Assembly: GCF_020166335.1 (NCBI RefSeq)
Contig: NZ_JAIUJR010000004.1
Coordinates: 62,001 to 126,000, forward strand
Length of the DNA stretch: 64,000 bases
DNA from: Winogradskyella alexanderae
GTDB taxonomy: Bacteria; Bacteroidota; Bacteroidia; Flavobacteriales; Flavobacteriaceae
Reading direction: 5' to 3'
In this document: piece by piece, positions 20,550-29,458 of the stretch
Position numbering within the stretch: position 1 is the stretch's first letter
How the letters are laid out: the number at the start of each line of letters is the position of its first letter
The notes under the pieces: model-generated
Databases searched by the model: none
The model's input: only the letters and a program-made list of their open reading frames with translations
Told to the model about the DNA's origin: nothing
Program-made: the position numbers and the translations under genes

Positions 20550-22561
20550 GAGGCTTCTAGAACTATTGTTTGGTTAGGATTTAATTTTTGATGCTTGACT
20601 ATTGACTGTTTTTTTATAACACCACTACCCTTTAATTTTACATTTACCTCAATCTGAAGATTTTCTAGTAAGGCTAAAGCATCCATGGCCGGCATGCCAA
20701 TAACATCTGGCATTAACTGTTTGTATTTATTGGCCATGACATTATAATTATTGTAGTCCTGATCTACAGTAGAATTATTGAAGTTAAGAGTCTCAACTTC
20801 ATCAATAATGGGTGTTTCCGTATAAATCTTCTGTGCAATTCTCTTAAACACGGGACCCGACACATCTGCACCATAATAGCCAACTTCTGTACTCGGTTTG
20901 TGTATTACAACAATACAGGAGTATTTAGGCTTGTCTGCTGGAAAATAACCTGCAAACGACGAAACATATTTTTTATCATTTTTCCACTCTTCAAAGTTGG
21001 CGTAATCCGTTCTGGCTGTGCCTGTTTTTCCCGCCATAGAAAATGTTTCTGAATACATTCTTTGACCCGTTCCTCGAACCACAATATTCCTGAGGATGTC
21101 TTGCATCTCTCGAAGTGTTTTTTCTGTACAAATTTTATCAACCAGCACCTCCTTATCAAAAACCTCAATATCCTTATCAAATGACTTCACCGCTTTTATA
21201 AATCTTGGTTTTATAAGTTCACCATTATTTGCAATGGCATTATAAAACGCTAAAGTCTGTAAAGGCGTAATGGTTAAGTTGTAACCATAGGCCATGGAAG
21301 GCAATGCGTTTTTACTCCAGTTAGATGCACCTGGTTTTGCAATATCTGGTTTTCCTTCTCCAATAATAGACACCCCTAAAGGCTTATCTAATTTCCAGCT
21401 ATGCAGACGATCTAAAAATTTTTCCGGATTTTTTGAATAATGATCATCAATTATTGTTGCAAGACCAATGTTTGAAGATACTTCAAGTGCTTTTGCGGCC
21501 GATATCTTACCATAACCTCCTCTATGGGAGTCACTTATAGTTCTACCGTAAAAATATTTGATGCCATTTTTGGTATCTACTATCGTAGATGTATCAATGA
21601 CCTTATCTTCGAGAGCAGCCATCATAGCCATAACCTTAAATGTAGAACCTGGCTCATGACTCTCACCCACAGCATAATTTAGACGTTCATAGTAGAGGCC
21701 ATTTCTATTTCTGCCCAAATTGGATATAGCCTTGATTTCTCCAGTTTTAACGTCCATTACAACCACGCAACCATGATCGGCTTTATATTTTTCTAACTGC
21801 CCAAGTAGCGAATGATGGGCAATATCCTGTATGTTAACATCAATTGTTGTATATACGTCATAACCGTCTTTAGGTTCAACTTGATTAAAGTCTGCAATCG
21901 GCTTCCATTGGCCATTGCCAATTTTTTGCTTTAACCGCTTGCCGTTTTCACCTCTTAAATATTTTATCCCAAAAGCACCATCTATACCAACACGAGTTGC
22001 ATAACCGTTCTCATCAATCTTTTCATAGCCAATAGAACGCTCTGCAATACGACCCATCGGATGTTCGCGTTTGGTTTTTTGACTGAATACGAAACCCCCT
22101 CTTATTGCACCGAGTTCTAATAGTGGGAATTGCCTGAATCTTGTAAAGTCCGTATAGGAAAGATCTCTTGCCAACAAGACATACTGATTGTTGGTTTTTC
22201 TTGCTTTTCTCAGTTTATTTTGAAAGCTTAATGCCGATTTCCCTGTAAATGCCTCAAGCGAATCGCAAAGTGGTCTTATGTAAGTTTCGAAATTAGAATT
22301 TGACGATGTGACAGGGTCTATACCAACGTCGTATTTAGGTATTGATGTAGCCAACAAACTACCATCAGCAGAATACACATTTCCTCTATTTGCTGGTATT
22401 TCAAAATCTTTTACCGTCCTTTTCTCTGCAAGCTGCCTATAAGTTTCGCCTTGCACAAACTGTATACTACAAAGCTTAAAAACCACGGCAAGAGCAAAAA
22501 CAAATAAACTTCCTGAAACGAAGTATAGTCTATTTAATATGTTAGTTTCTGTTGTTGCCAA
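20546..22561 (-). CDS. ftsI: Septal transpeptidase (class B penicillin-binding protein) with PASTA domain
   Basis: A bitopic class B PBP that cross-links septal peptidoglycan with FtsW. The 671-residue protein has an N-terminal transmembrane helix (about 12-30), a pedestal with EIPANRGNVYSADGSLLATS, and the transpeptidase domain with SxxK in EPGSTFKVM, SxN in SSNIG and KTG in AGKTGTAR. Unlike E. coli FtsI it ends in a PASTA domain (from about residue 608, MPDVIGMPAMDALALLENL), which may bind peptidoglycan. PASTA-bearing FtsI is usual in Bacteroidota. Position between ftsL and murE confirms the role. Confidence 0.96.
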   Translation of the reverse strand: MATTETNILNRLYFVSGSLFVFALAVVFKLCSIQFVQGETYRQLAEKRTVKDFEIPANRGNVYSADGSLLATSIPKYDVGIDPVTSSNSNFETYIRPLCDSLEAFTGKSALSFQNKLRKARKTNNQYVLLARDLSYTDFTRFRQFPLLELGAIRGGFVFSQKTKREHPMGRIAERSIGYEKIDENGYATRVGIDGAFGIKYLRGENGKRLKQKIGNGQWKPIADFNQVEPKDGYDVYTTIDVNIQDIAHHSLLGQLEKYKADHGCVVVMDVKTGEIKAISNLGRNRNGLYYERLNYAVGESHEPGSTFKVMAMMAALEDKVIDTSTIVDTKNGIKYFYGRTISDSHRGGYGKISAAKALEVSSNIGLATIIDDHYSKNPEKFLDRLHSWKLDKPLGVSIIGEGKPDIAKPGASNWSKNALPSMAYGYNLTITPLQTLAFYNAIANNGELIKPRFIKAVKSFDKDIEVFDKEVLVDKICTEKTLREMQDILRNIVVRGTGQRMYSETFSMAGKTGTARTDYANFEEWKNDKKYVSSFAGYFPADKPKYSCIVVIHKPSTEVGYYGADVSGPVFKRIAQKIYTETPIIDEVETLNFNNSTVDQDYNNYNVMANKYKQLMPDVIGMPAMDALALLENLQIEVNVKLKGSGVIKKQSIVKHQKLNPNQTIVLEAS

Positions 22562-22568
22562 TGTCTTA

Positions 22569-22889
22569 CTATTCGCTTTGTGATTTTACTTTAATCTTTT
22601 TGGGTGGTATTGCTGAAATCCCAATACCTTTGTCTGCTACTTTCTCAATTATTGTAGACTCCATTTTAAGACGCATTAGCTTTGAGCGTCCATCCACGAA
22701 TGCAGACCTCAATTCCTTAACTTCATTTGTTAGCCTTGCTATCTCATGTACTTTTTTATCCGCGCTATGTGAGCTGGCAATCATGATAATGGCTAAGGCA
22801 GAAACAAAAATGATAATGCGCCAATTTTTGAACGAATCATCACTTATCAGAAATTTTCCTCGTAAAATGCTATAAATACTTTGCTTCAT
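22569..22889 (-). CDS. ftsL: Cell division protein FtsL
   Basis: A small bitopic protein of 106 residues with a basic N-terminus, one transmembrane helix (WRIIIFVSALAIIMIASS, about 23-40) and a periplasmic coiled coil with heptad-like spacing (KKVHEIARLTNEVKELRSAF). It bridges FtsQ/FtsB to FtsWI. Sequence conservation is low in this family. The call depends on topology, size and the strictly conserved place between rsmH and ftsI. The start overlaps the rsmH stop by 4 bases. Confidence 0.9.
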   Translation of the reverse strand: MKQSIYSILRGKFLISDDSFKNWRIIIFVSALAIIMIASSHSADKKVHEIARLTNEVKELRSAFVDGRSKLMRLKMESTIIEKVADKGIGISAIPPKKIKVKSQSE

Positions 22890-23794
22890 ATTTTTTCTGC
22901 AATTCTTAGTTTAGCACTCCTAGCTCTGTTGTTTTCTCTTATTTCAGCTTCAGAAGGAGTAATTAATCCCCCTACTTTCTTTAATGGTACTTCAAAATTT
23001 CCAAACATATCGCGCTCAGGTTCACCTTCAAACATCCCATTTCTTATAAAGCGCTTTACCAATCTGTCTTCTAACGAATGATAGGAAATGCAACTTAGCC
23101 TTCCTCCTTTTCTCAATACCTCTGGCACCTGTAACAAAAACTCCTTTAAAGCTTCCATCTCTTGGTTCACCTCTATTCTTATTGCCTGATAGATTTGTGC
23201 TAACACCTTGTTTTCCCTCTTATGGTTTAAAAACCTTTTTAATACGCTCTTTAATTGCTTACTTGTTTTTATATCCTCATTTTGCCGCGCTTCAACAATT
23301 GCCCTTGCCATTGCTGGTGATTGACGTAATTCGCCATATTGGTAAAACATTTGTCTTAGTTCCTCTTCGCCATAGTTGTTAATAACATTATAAGCAGATA
23401 AATCGCTGTTCTGATTCATGCGCATATCCAAGTTAGCCTCAAAACGTGTTGAAAAACCGCGATCTGCCACATCAAATTGATGTGACGATACACCAAAATC
23501 TGCCAAAATCCCATCGACCTCCCTTACTCCATGAAATCTTAAGAACCGTTTTAGATATCTGAAATTCTCATTAATGAGAATAAACCTTTCATCTGCCAGA
23601 GCATTTACTAAAGCATCCTTATCTTGATCAAATGCAATTAGCCTACCTTGCTCACCTAATCTGGAAAGAATCTCCCTACTATGACCACCACCGCCGAAGG
23701 TTACATCTACATAAATTCCATCTGGTTTAATATTTAAACCATCAACTGTTTCTTTAAGTAGTACTGCATTATGATAAGCCATCGTCATTATCAT
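22886..23794 (-). CDS. rsmH: 16S rRNA m4C1402 methyltransferase
   Basis: An S-adenosylmethionine-dependent enzyme (also called MraW) that N4-methylates C1402 of 16S rRNA. The 302-residue protein has the SAM-binding VDVTFGGGGHSREIL, FDQDKDAL, LADFGVSSHQFDVADRGFS, and the C-terminal CISYHSLEDRLVKRFI, all hallmark segments. The 5' end overlaps mraZ by up to 26 bases. Initiation could be at MIMTMAYHN, or more likely at MAYHNAVLL four codons later, where family members start. Confidence 0.96.
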   Translation of the reverse strand: MIMTMAYHNAVLLKETVDGLNIKPDGIYVDVTFGGGGHSREILSRLGEQGRLIAFDQDKDALVNALADERFILINENFRYLKRFLRFHGVREVDGILADFGVSSHQFDVADRGFSTRFEANLDMRMNQNSDLSAYNVINNYGEEELRQMFYQYGELRQSPAMARAIVEARQNEDIKTSKQLKSVLKRFLNHKRENKVLAQIYQAIRIEVNQEMEALKEFLLQVPEVLRKGGRLSCISYHSLEDRLVKRFIRNGMFEGEPERDMFGNFEVPLKKVGGLITPSEAEIRENNRARSAKLRIAEKI

Positions 23795-24239
23795 CTTGAC
23801 CCATTACTTCTTCAGCCAAATCTGCAAAGTCAGATGTTGCATCATCAATAGCTGCTTCGTATTTATCCTTATCCCAGATTTCTATAATATTAACCGCCGA
23901 AGCTAAAACAACCTGTTTTGTAATGCCTGAAAAGTTAATCAGGTCCCTTGGTATTAAAAGTCTTCCTGCGTTATCAACCTCGACCATTTTTACACCAGCC
24001 GTAAACCGTCTTATGAAGTCATTATTCTTTTTCTTAAAACGATTAAGCTTATTCACTTTGGCCATAAGCACATTCCATTCTTGCATTGGATACAGTTCCA
24101 AACATGGCTGAAAAACTGCACGCTTTAAGACAAACCCATCTTGCAACGTTGATGATAGTTGCTTTTTTAAAACCGCAGGAATCATTAATCTCCCCTTGGC
24201 ATCTGCCTTGCACTCGTATGTACCTATGAATGAATTCAA
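23769..24239 (-). CDS. mraZ: Transcriptional regulator MraZ, TTG start
   Basis: A 156-residue AbrB-fold DNA-binding protein, first gene and autoregulator of the dcw cluster. It contains the two tandem MraZ repeats: DAKGRLMIP near residue 13 and DNAGRLLIP near residue 91. The start is TTG at 24239-24237: no ATG or GTG is available before the first repeat, and an in-frame stop lies six codons upstream. The C-terminus (GQDNDDGLS) is acidic. Three MraZ-box repeats lie 52 to 76 bases upstream, so self-repression is likely. Confidence 0.95.
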   Translation of the reverse strand: MNSFIGTYECKADAKGRLMIPAVLKKQLSSTLQDGFVLKRAVFQPCLELYPMQEWNVLMAKVNKLNRFKKKNNDFIRRFTAGVKMVEVDNAGRLLIPRDLINFSGITKQVVLASAVNIIEIWDKDKYEAAIDDATSDFADLAEEVMGQDDNDDGLS

Positions 24240-24271
24240 CTGCTGATAATCGGTTTAGATTGATTGAGTTC

Positions 24272-24279
24272 CAAATATA
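24272..24279 (-). promoter_or_regulatory. -7 element of the dcw promoter
   Basis: On the minus strand this reads TATATTTG, a perfect TAnnTTTG. It lies 33 bases before the mraZ TTG start and just downstream of the MraZ boxes, whose positions coincide with where the -33 element should be. Confidence 0.55.
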
Positions 24280-24290
24280 TTGAAAAAATA

Positions 24291-24315
24291 ACCACTTTTT
24301 ACCACAAAATCCCAC
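24291..24315 (-). promoter_or_regulatory. MraZ operator: three GTGGN boxes at 10-base spacing
   Basis: The minus strand reads GTGGG-ATTTT-GTGGT then AAAAA-GTGGT. The boxes are at 24315-24311, 24305-24301 and 24295-24291, each separated by exactly 5 bases. Known MraZ operators are direct TGGGN or GTGKG repeats with 5-base spacers in front of mraZ, so this matches in motif, spacing, orientation and place. The array covers the likely -33 region. Confidence 0.85.
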
Positions 24316-24487
24316 ATTTGTTGATAAGTTTTGTTACTCTCGTAAACTTGACAAAGTTTTTCTAAGTAAATACAGTACTTTGCAAGTGATATTAAAAGTG
24401 GTAATTATCAACAGAAAACTTTAAAAAACTTATAGTTCTAATAGTTGATATATTTTGGCTCAAACTCTAATTTCAAAAGGATTTAGT

Positions 24488-24495
24488 TATATTTG
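24488..24495 (+). promoter_or_regulatory. Possible -7 element for the alpha/beta hydrolase gene
   Basis: TATATTTG matches TAnnTTTG, 29 bases before the ATG at 24525. The nearest TTTG upstream (24454-24457) is 30 bases away, too far for a good -33 partner, so support is partial. Confidence 0.4.
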
Positions 24496-24524
24496 TTTTG
24501 AACACGTAAGCACTAACATTTTCA

Positions 24525-25289
24525 ATGGCACACCTTTTAAAAAAAGAAAAGGATTTTAGTTATATAGAGGTAGGAGAAGGCACACCAATTATAGTGCTAC
24601 ATGGTTTAATGGGAGGTTTAAGTAATTTTGACTCAGTCACTACATACTTCAGCGCAAATGGGTATAAAGTTCTTATTCCAGAATTACCGATTTACACCAT
24701 GTCTCTTGTTAAAACTAATGTAAAAAGTTTCGCAGTTTATCTTAAAGATTTTATAGAGTTCAAAGGATTTAAGGAAGTCATTTTATTAGGAAATTCTCTT
24801 GGAGGACATATAGGTTTGTACCACACAAAAATGTTCCCTGATAAAGTGAAAGGCCTCGTTATAACTGGAAGTTCTGGATTGTATGAGAGTGCTATGGGAA
24901 GTGGTTATACCAAGCGCAGTGATTACGATGTTATAAAGAAAAAAGCACAAGATGTTTTTTACGATCCTGCTATCGCTACAAAAGAAATAGTTGATGAAGT
25001 TTATGAGACCGTAAACGACAGGAATAAACTCGTTAAGACTTTGGCTATTGCCAAAAGTGCCATACGCCACAATATGGCGAAGGACTTACCTAATATGAAA
25101 ACACCAACCTGTATCATCTGGGGTAAGAATGATACGGTAACACCTCCAGAAGTTGCTGAAGAATTTCACTCTCTATTGCCAGATTCTGATTTGTTTTGGA
25201 TTGACAAATGTGGTCACGCTGCCATGATGGAGCATCCAGATGAATTCAATAAGATTCTCAACGGATGGCTGGAAAGTCGCGAGTATTAA
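24525..25289 (+). CDS. Alpha/beta hydrolase
   Basis: A 254-residue cytoplasmic serine hydrolase. The oxyanion-hole motif is VLHGLMGG (24-31), the nucleophile elbow GNSLGG (serine 91), the acid GKNDTVTPPE (aspartate 203) and the histidine CGHAAMMEHPDEF (histidine 231), so the triad is complete. The closest named relatives by pattern are ring-cleavage C-C hydrolases and carboxylesterases, but in Flavobacteria this gene regularly precedes engB without a catabolic context. The substrate cannot be predicted. It is divergent from mraZ, with engB 40 bases downstream on the same strand. Confidence 0.9.
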   Translation: MAHLLKKEKDFSYIEVGEGTPIIVLHGLMGGLSNFDSVTTYFSANGYKVLIPELPIYTMSLVKTNVKSFAVYLKDFIEFKGFKEVILLGNSLGGHIGLYHTKMFPDKVKGLVITGSSGLYESAMGSGYTKRSDYDVIKKKAQDVFYDPAIATKEIVDEVYETVNDRNKLVKTLAIAKSAIRHNMAKDLPNMKTPTCIIWGKNDTVTPPEVAEEFHSLLPDSDLFWIDKCGHAAMMEHPDEFNKILNGWLESREY

Positions 25290-25329
25290 ACATTAAAACT
25301 AAAATATTCCTGTTTCCGCAGGACGTGCA

Positions 25330-25944
25330 ATGAAAATAAAATCTGCCGATTTTGTAATGAGTAATTCGGACGTAGCCAAGTGTCCAAAGCGACCATTGCC
25401 AGAATATGCCTTTATTGGAAGAAGTAACGTCGGCAAGTCTTCATTGATTAATATGCTTACCAACCGTAAAAGTCTTGCCAAGACTTCTGGGAGACCAGGT
25501 AAAACGCAACTTATTAATCATTTTATAATAAATGATAGCTGGTATCTTGTTGATCTGCCCGGCTATGGTTATGCAAGAGTATCAAAATCCTCTAAGAAGA
25601 AATTTCAGAAGTTTATCACCAACTATTTTGAACAACGGAAGCAATTGGTCCTCGCCTTTGTCTTAGTTGATATTCGCCATGAACCTCAGTCTATTGACTT
25701 AGAATTTATGGAATACCTTGGTATTAATGAAATACCTTTTGGAATTATTTTTACTAAAGCTGATAAATTAAAACCTAAAGCTATAGAAAGGCAAATTGAA
25801 GATTACTGCCAAGAGCTCTTGAAAACCTGGGAAGCTTTACCACCATATTTTATTACCTCATCAAGTAAAAAAATTGGTCAAGATGAAGTACTTGATTTTA
25901 TTGAAGCCACCAACGAGGAAATAGAAAAACTCAGAAAGCAATAA
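25330..25944 (+). CDS. engB: Ribosome biogenesis GTPase EngB/YsxC
   Basis: A 204-residue TRAFAC GTPase needed for assembly of the large ribosomal subunit. It shows G1 GRSNVGKSSL, the G2 threonine in SGRPGKTQLI, G3 DLPGYGYARVSK, G4 TKADK and G5 SSSKK. The length is typical. It is on the same strand as the hydrolase gene upstream and convergent with the permease gene downstream. The short hairpin just before the start is probably coincidental. Confidence 0.97.
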   Translation: MKIKSADFVMSNSDVAKCPKRPLPEYAFIGRSNVGKSSLINMLTNRKSLAKTSGRPGKTQLINHFIINDSWYLVDLPGYGYARVSKSSKKKFQKFITNYFEQRKQLVLAFVLVDIRHEPQSIDLEFMEYLGINEIPFGIIFTKADKLKPKAIERQIEDYCQELLKTWEALPPYFITSSSKKIGQDEVLDFIEATNEEIEKLRKQ

Positions 25945-26013
25945 AATTATCTTTTATATTATTTTCAATAAAAAGGAAGGAGTTAAGCCTCTTTTCAAAT
26001 AGATCATTCGTCA

Positions 26014-27108
26014 TTAAGATTTTACATCTAAGGCATCTCTTAGGGCATTACCCATTAACATAAATGCCATAACCAAAAGCATGATACAAATACCAGGTAT
26101 GAGCGCCAAATAAGGCTGGCCAAGGATAATGTAGTTATAATGGTCCTTGATCATAGCTCCCCAACTTGCCATAGGTGGTTGCGCTCCTATTCCTAAAAAA
26201 CTCAATCCACTTTCTATTAAAATTGCGGCTGCAAAATTAGCAGCAGAAATTACGATTAGTGGCCCAAAAATGTTTGGTAATATATGTTTTGTTATGATTC
26301 TAAAATCAGTATAACCTAGGGCTCGTGCCGCGGTTATGTATTGTAACTCCTTTGTACTAATTATTTGACCACGCACAACACGCGCAACTTCAACCCACAT
26401 TGTAAGACCCACAGCAATAAACACCTGCCAAAATCCTTTTCCAAGAGCCAAAGTAATGGCTATTACCAATAGTAATGTCGGTATTGACCATGTTACATTG
26501 ATAATCCACATAATAATTGCATCTACTTTTCCACCATAATAACCTGCTGAGCTACCCATTAATAGTCCAACCACTAGTGATATTAAAACGGCAACGAATC
26601 CTATAAAAAATGATATTCTAGAACCAACTAAAATGCGACTCAAATAATCTCTTCCATACTTATCTGTACCAAAAAGGAAGTTTCTTTCTTCAATGAAATC
26701 TTGGTAATTGTTTTTTGGGAAATTGCTTATTGCGACTTGTTTTTGCAACCCTGTTGCACTATCAGATGCATACTCTGTGTAATGAAGAAAATTATCTTTT
26801 ACGTGATATGATGTAATTGGTATCTCCGCATCTAAGTTTTCATTACCAAATAAGAGTTTTTCAAAAAAGTTTCCATCCGATTTGATATTAGACGGTATGG
26901 TTAATATTTTTACTTTGAACCCTGGAGACTTGGAATGAATTGATAAATGCATCTGATTTGCATTCTTAGAGCTGTCTGGAGCGATTAGGTATGCACAAAT
27001 AGAGATTACTCCAATAAGCACAATTGTCCAAAAACTAAAAACGCCCCAAAAGTTCTTTTTAAACTTTTGAAGCGCTATGCTTGTAAGTGAATTGTGCTTT
27101 ATTTCCAT
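26014..27108 (-). CDS. ABC transporter permease (OppC/DppC type)
   Basis: A 364-residue inner-membrane permease. It has an N-terminal OppC-like transmembrane segment (FWTIVLIGVISICAYLIA), a periplasmic stretch of about 100 residues, then five more segments. The EAA loop, which contacts the ATPase, reads AARALGYTDFRIITKHILPN. The segment FGTDKYGRDYLSRILVGSRIS is typical of OppC. The partners (OppB, OppA, OppD/F) are not adjacent. It may work with subunits encoded elsewhere, as Flavobacteria often scatter them. The substrate is probably an oligopeptide. It lies 8 bases downstream of prc and may be co-transcribed. Confidence 0.88.
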   Translation of the reverse strand: MEIKHNSLTSIALQKFKKNFWGVFSFWTIVLIGVISICAYLIAPDSSKNANQMHLSIHSKSPGFKVKILTIPSNIKSDGNFFEKLLFGNENLDAEIPITSYHVKDNFLHYTEYASDSATGLQKQVAISNFPKNNYQDFIEERNFLFGTDKYGRDYLSRILVGSRISFFIGFVAVLISLVVGLLMGSSAGYYGGKVDAIIMWIINVTWSIPTLLLVIAITLALGKGFWQVFIAVGLTMWVEVARVVRGQIISTKELQYITAARALGYTDFRIITKHILPNIFGPLIVISAANFAAAILIESGLSFLGIGAQPPMASWGAMIKDHYNYIILGQPYLALIPGICIMLLVMAFMLMGNALRDALDVKS

Positions 27109-27116
27109 TTAACAAA

Positions 27117-29294
27117 CTAGTTCTTCACAGAAGTAGCCACATTATTCTTAATGGTGTATGTCATCTTTAAATCATTTAATACATTTAAAGCCTCTTCGAT
27201 ATAAACATCTCTTGATAAACTTTCATGCCATCGTCTGCGCTTCTCCTTCAAGACTGTATCCTGGTTCATTAATTGCACCTCATAGGGTAAAGAATTAAAT
27301 GTTAAATCTGTCTGGTAATCAGAGAGCTTCTCAAATCGTTTTGCTTCCTGTTCATTTAATTCCATCTCTGCTTTATACTTCTCGTAATTCAGTGAATACA
27401 CGTCCCTATCTCTAATCTTTTTCACCCATTGTGCGTTAGCATCGATAAGCTTTAACTGTTCATTGGCAGCCATTCTTGCCTTACTTCTACTGATAGTTGT
27501 TTCATAATCAAAATAATTGCCCCAAACTGTATAATCTACAGCATCTATTTTGTCCCATGGTAAAGGATTTTCCTGATCTTTTTCACCAATATTAATATAA
27601 CTGTATCTATCGGGTACTACCACATCGCTTTTTACACCTTCTAACTGCGTTGAACCTCCGTTTATTCTATAAAACTTTTGAGTTGTAAATTTAAGTGCAC
27701 CCATATCACCATTAGAATTATTGCGCACCATCCTGTTCAGGTCGAGTACATTTTGTACAGTTCCTTTCCCGTAGGTTTGCTTGCTGCCTATTACAATACC
27801 ACGCTTGTAATCTTGCATGGCCGCGGCTAATATCTCTGATGCTGAGGCCGAAAGTTCATTAACTAAAACAACTAATGGTCCATCCCAAACAATGGATTTA
27901 TCCCTATCTCTTAAAACCTCTTTAGGTTCGCCTGTGGTTTTCACTTGCACCACTGGTCCATCTTCGATAAATAAACCAACTATATCTACTACCGTTTGCA
28001 GAGAACCACCACCATTATTTCTAAGGTCCAAAACCAAACCTTCCATACCCGCTTCTTTTAGCCGTTCTATCTCTTGCTTTATATCTGATGCCGCATTTCT
28101 GTTGTTATAGCTTTCAAAATCTACATAAAACTTTGGAAGATTAATTACTCCAAACGTTTTGCCCTCTTTTTCAACGGTAGAAGACTTTGCATAAGTCTCT
28201 TCTAACTCAACAATATCTCTAGTAATCGAGATATCTTCAATTGTACCATCTACCTTTTTAAGTGTAAGCGTCACAACAGTTCCTTTTGGTCCTTTAATAA
28301 ATTTGATTGCATCGTCTAAACGCATACCAACTACATTAACTGCTTCTTCTTCATCTTCTTGCTTCACTTTCAGAATATGGTCACCTACCTCAAGTTCGTT
28401 TGCTCGCCAAGCGGGACCACCGCTAATGATTTCATTTACGACAATAGCATCCATTTTCTTTTGGAGTCTTGCTCCTATACCCTCAAAATTTCCTGACATT
28501 GCAACATCAAAACGGTCTTTATCTTCTGGCGCAAAATAAAACGTGTGAGGATCAAATTCTTCTACTATTGCATTAATGTAAACCGCAAACCAATCCTTAC
28601 GCTGTCTATCGTCAATAAAATCATATAATTCATCTAAAGAGCGTTTAGTAGCATCCCTTGCTTCTTTTTCTAATTCCGACATAGATTTGTTGCCCATATT
28701 CTTTGACTTCTCATTGGCTGCCGAGAAAACACTTTCAGGAAGGTCATTTGATGCAATGTCAGAGTCGCGTTGAGATACAGCTTCGTCATAATTTGCAATG
28801 GTAGAGAATTTTAATTGTTGTCTCCAACGCTCTTTCATCTCTTTCTTATTCTTTACGTAAGATAAACTCTCATATTCTGAGGTGTATGTTTCGTCCTTTT
28901 TAAAATCAAAGGGCTTCTTCAAGATTTCGGCATAAAGTTCTTTTGACTCTTCAATGCGTTGTAGCAATCTTTCGTGTGTAAGATTGAAAAATGTAACATC
29001 GTACGCTTTTAACTGGTCATCTATCTGATCCTTATATACCTCAAATTCTGCTATATCTGATTCGTAGAAATAACGTTTAAATGGGTCTAACTGGGTTAAA
29101 TAATCGTCAAAAACGTTATTTGAAAAATCGTCATTTAGATCTTGAGGATCAAAATGTCCTTGATCTAAAACGTAGGTTATCAACTGTATTAAAAGTTTGT
29201 CTTTATCTGGATTATCAAACGTTTTGCTTGTAAAGCTACATGATGCAAAGGCTATTAGTAATGCAAGTAGAAAAAACTTATACTTCCCTCTCAT
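27117..29294 (-). CDS. prc: Tail-specific carboxy-terminal protease (S41A)
   Basis: A 725-residue periplasmic protease that cuts proteins from a hydrophobic C-terminus. The N-terminal signal LLIAFASC (cysteine 19) makes it a likely lipoprotein. The PDZ domain spans about 262-350 (GIGARLQKKMDAIVVNEIISGGPAWRANEL). The catalytic serine-lysine dyad is S484 in SASASEI and K510 in YGKGTVQ. A C-terminal Prc-type extension follows (about 570-700). Length and domain order match E. coli Prc rather than the shorter CtpA. It is divergent from surE. Confidence 0.95.
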   Translation of the reverse strand: MRGKYKFFLLALLIAFASCSFTSKTFDNPDKDKLLIQLITYVLDQGHFDPQDLNDDFSNNVFDDYLTQLDPFKRYFYESDIAEFEVYKDQIDDQLKAYDVTFFNLTHERLLQRIEESKELYAEILKKPFDFKKDETYTSEYESLSYVKNKKEMKERWRQQLKFSTIANYDEAVSQRDSDIASNDLPESVFSAANEKSKNMGNKSMSELEKEARDATKRSLDELYDFIDDRQRKDWFAVYINAIVEEFDPHTFYFAPEDKDRFDVAMSGNFEGIGARLQKKMDAIVVNEIISGGPAWRANELEVGDHILKVKQEDEEEAVNVVGMRLDDAIKFIKGPKGTVVTLTLKKVDGTIEDISITRDIVELEETYAKSSTVEKEGKTFGVINLPKFYVDFESYNNRNAASDIKQEIERLKEAGMEGLVLDLRNNGGGSLQTVVDIVGLFIEDGPVVQVKTTGEPKEVLRDRDKSIVWDGPLVVLVNELSASASEILAAAMQDYKRGIVIGSKQTYGKGTVQNVLDLNRMVRNNSNGDMGALKFTTQKFYRINGGSTQLEGVKSDVVVPDRYSYINIGEKDQENPLPWDKIDAVDYTVWGNYFDYETTISRSKARMAANEQLKLIDANAQWVKKIRDRDVYSLNYEKYKAEMELNEQEAKRFEKLSDYQTDLTFNSLPYEVQLMNQDTVLKEKRRRWHESLSRDVYIEEALNVLNDLKMTYTIKNNVATSVKN

Positions 29295-29458
29295 ATTTCA
29301 TTTTTTTTGCTATTAAGTTAAATCTCAATATTTCACTAAAATAGTGAGAAAAAATCGTGCCATAAAAAAAGAGGACACTAATTTTTTGTTAAACCTAGTA
29401 ATATGTATCATTGTCAAGGTTTTTAGTATTTTTACCATAATCAAAAACACGGCACAAA

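Noticed and set aside
24049..24315. Minus-strand frame overlapping mraZ and its upstream region.
   Set aside because: It is out of frame with the MraZ repeats and crosses the operator boxes; the mraZ frame has clear domain motifs.
24454..24495. A TTTG paired with TATATTTG as a complete promoter for the hydrolase gene.
   Set aside because: Spacing is 30 bases, beyond the usual 18 to 20; only the -7 part is kept.
25308..25323. Short hairpin TCCTG / CAGGA just before engB.
   Set aside because: Only 5 base pairs with a 6-base loop and no T-run; it cannot be told from chance.
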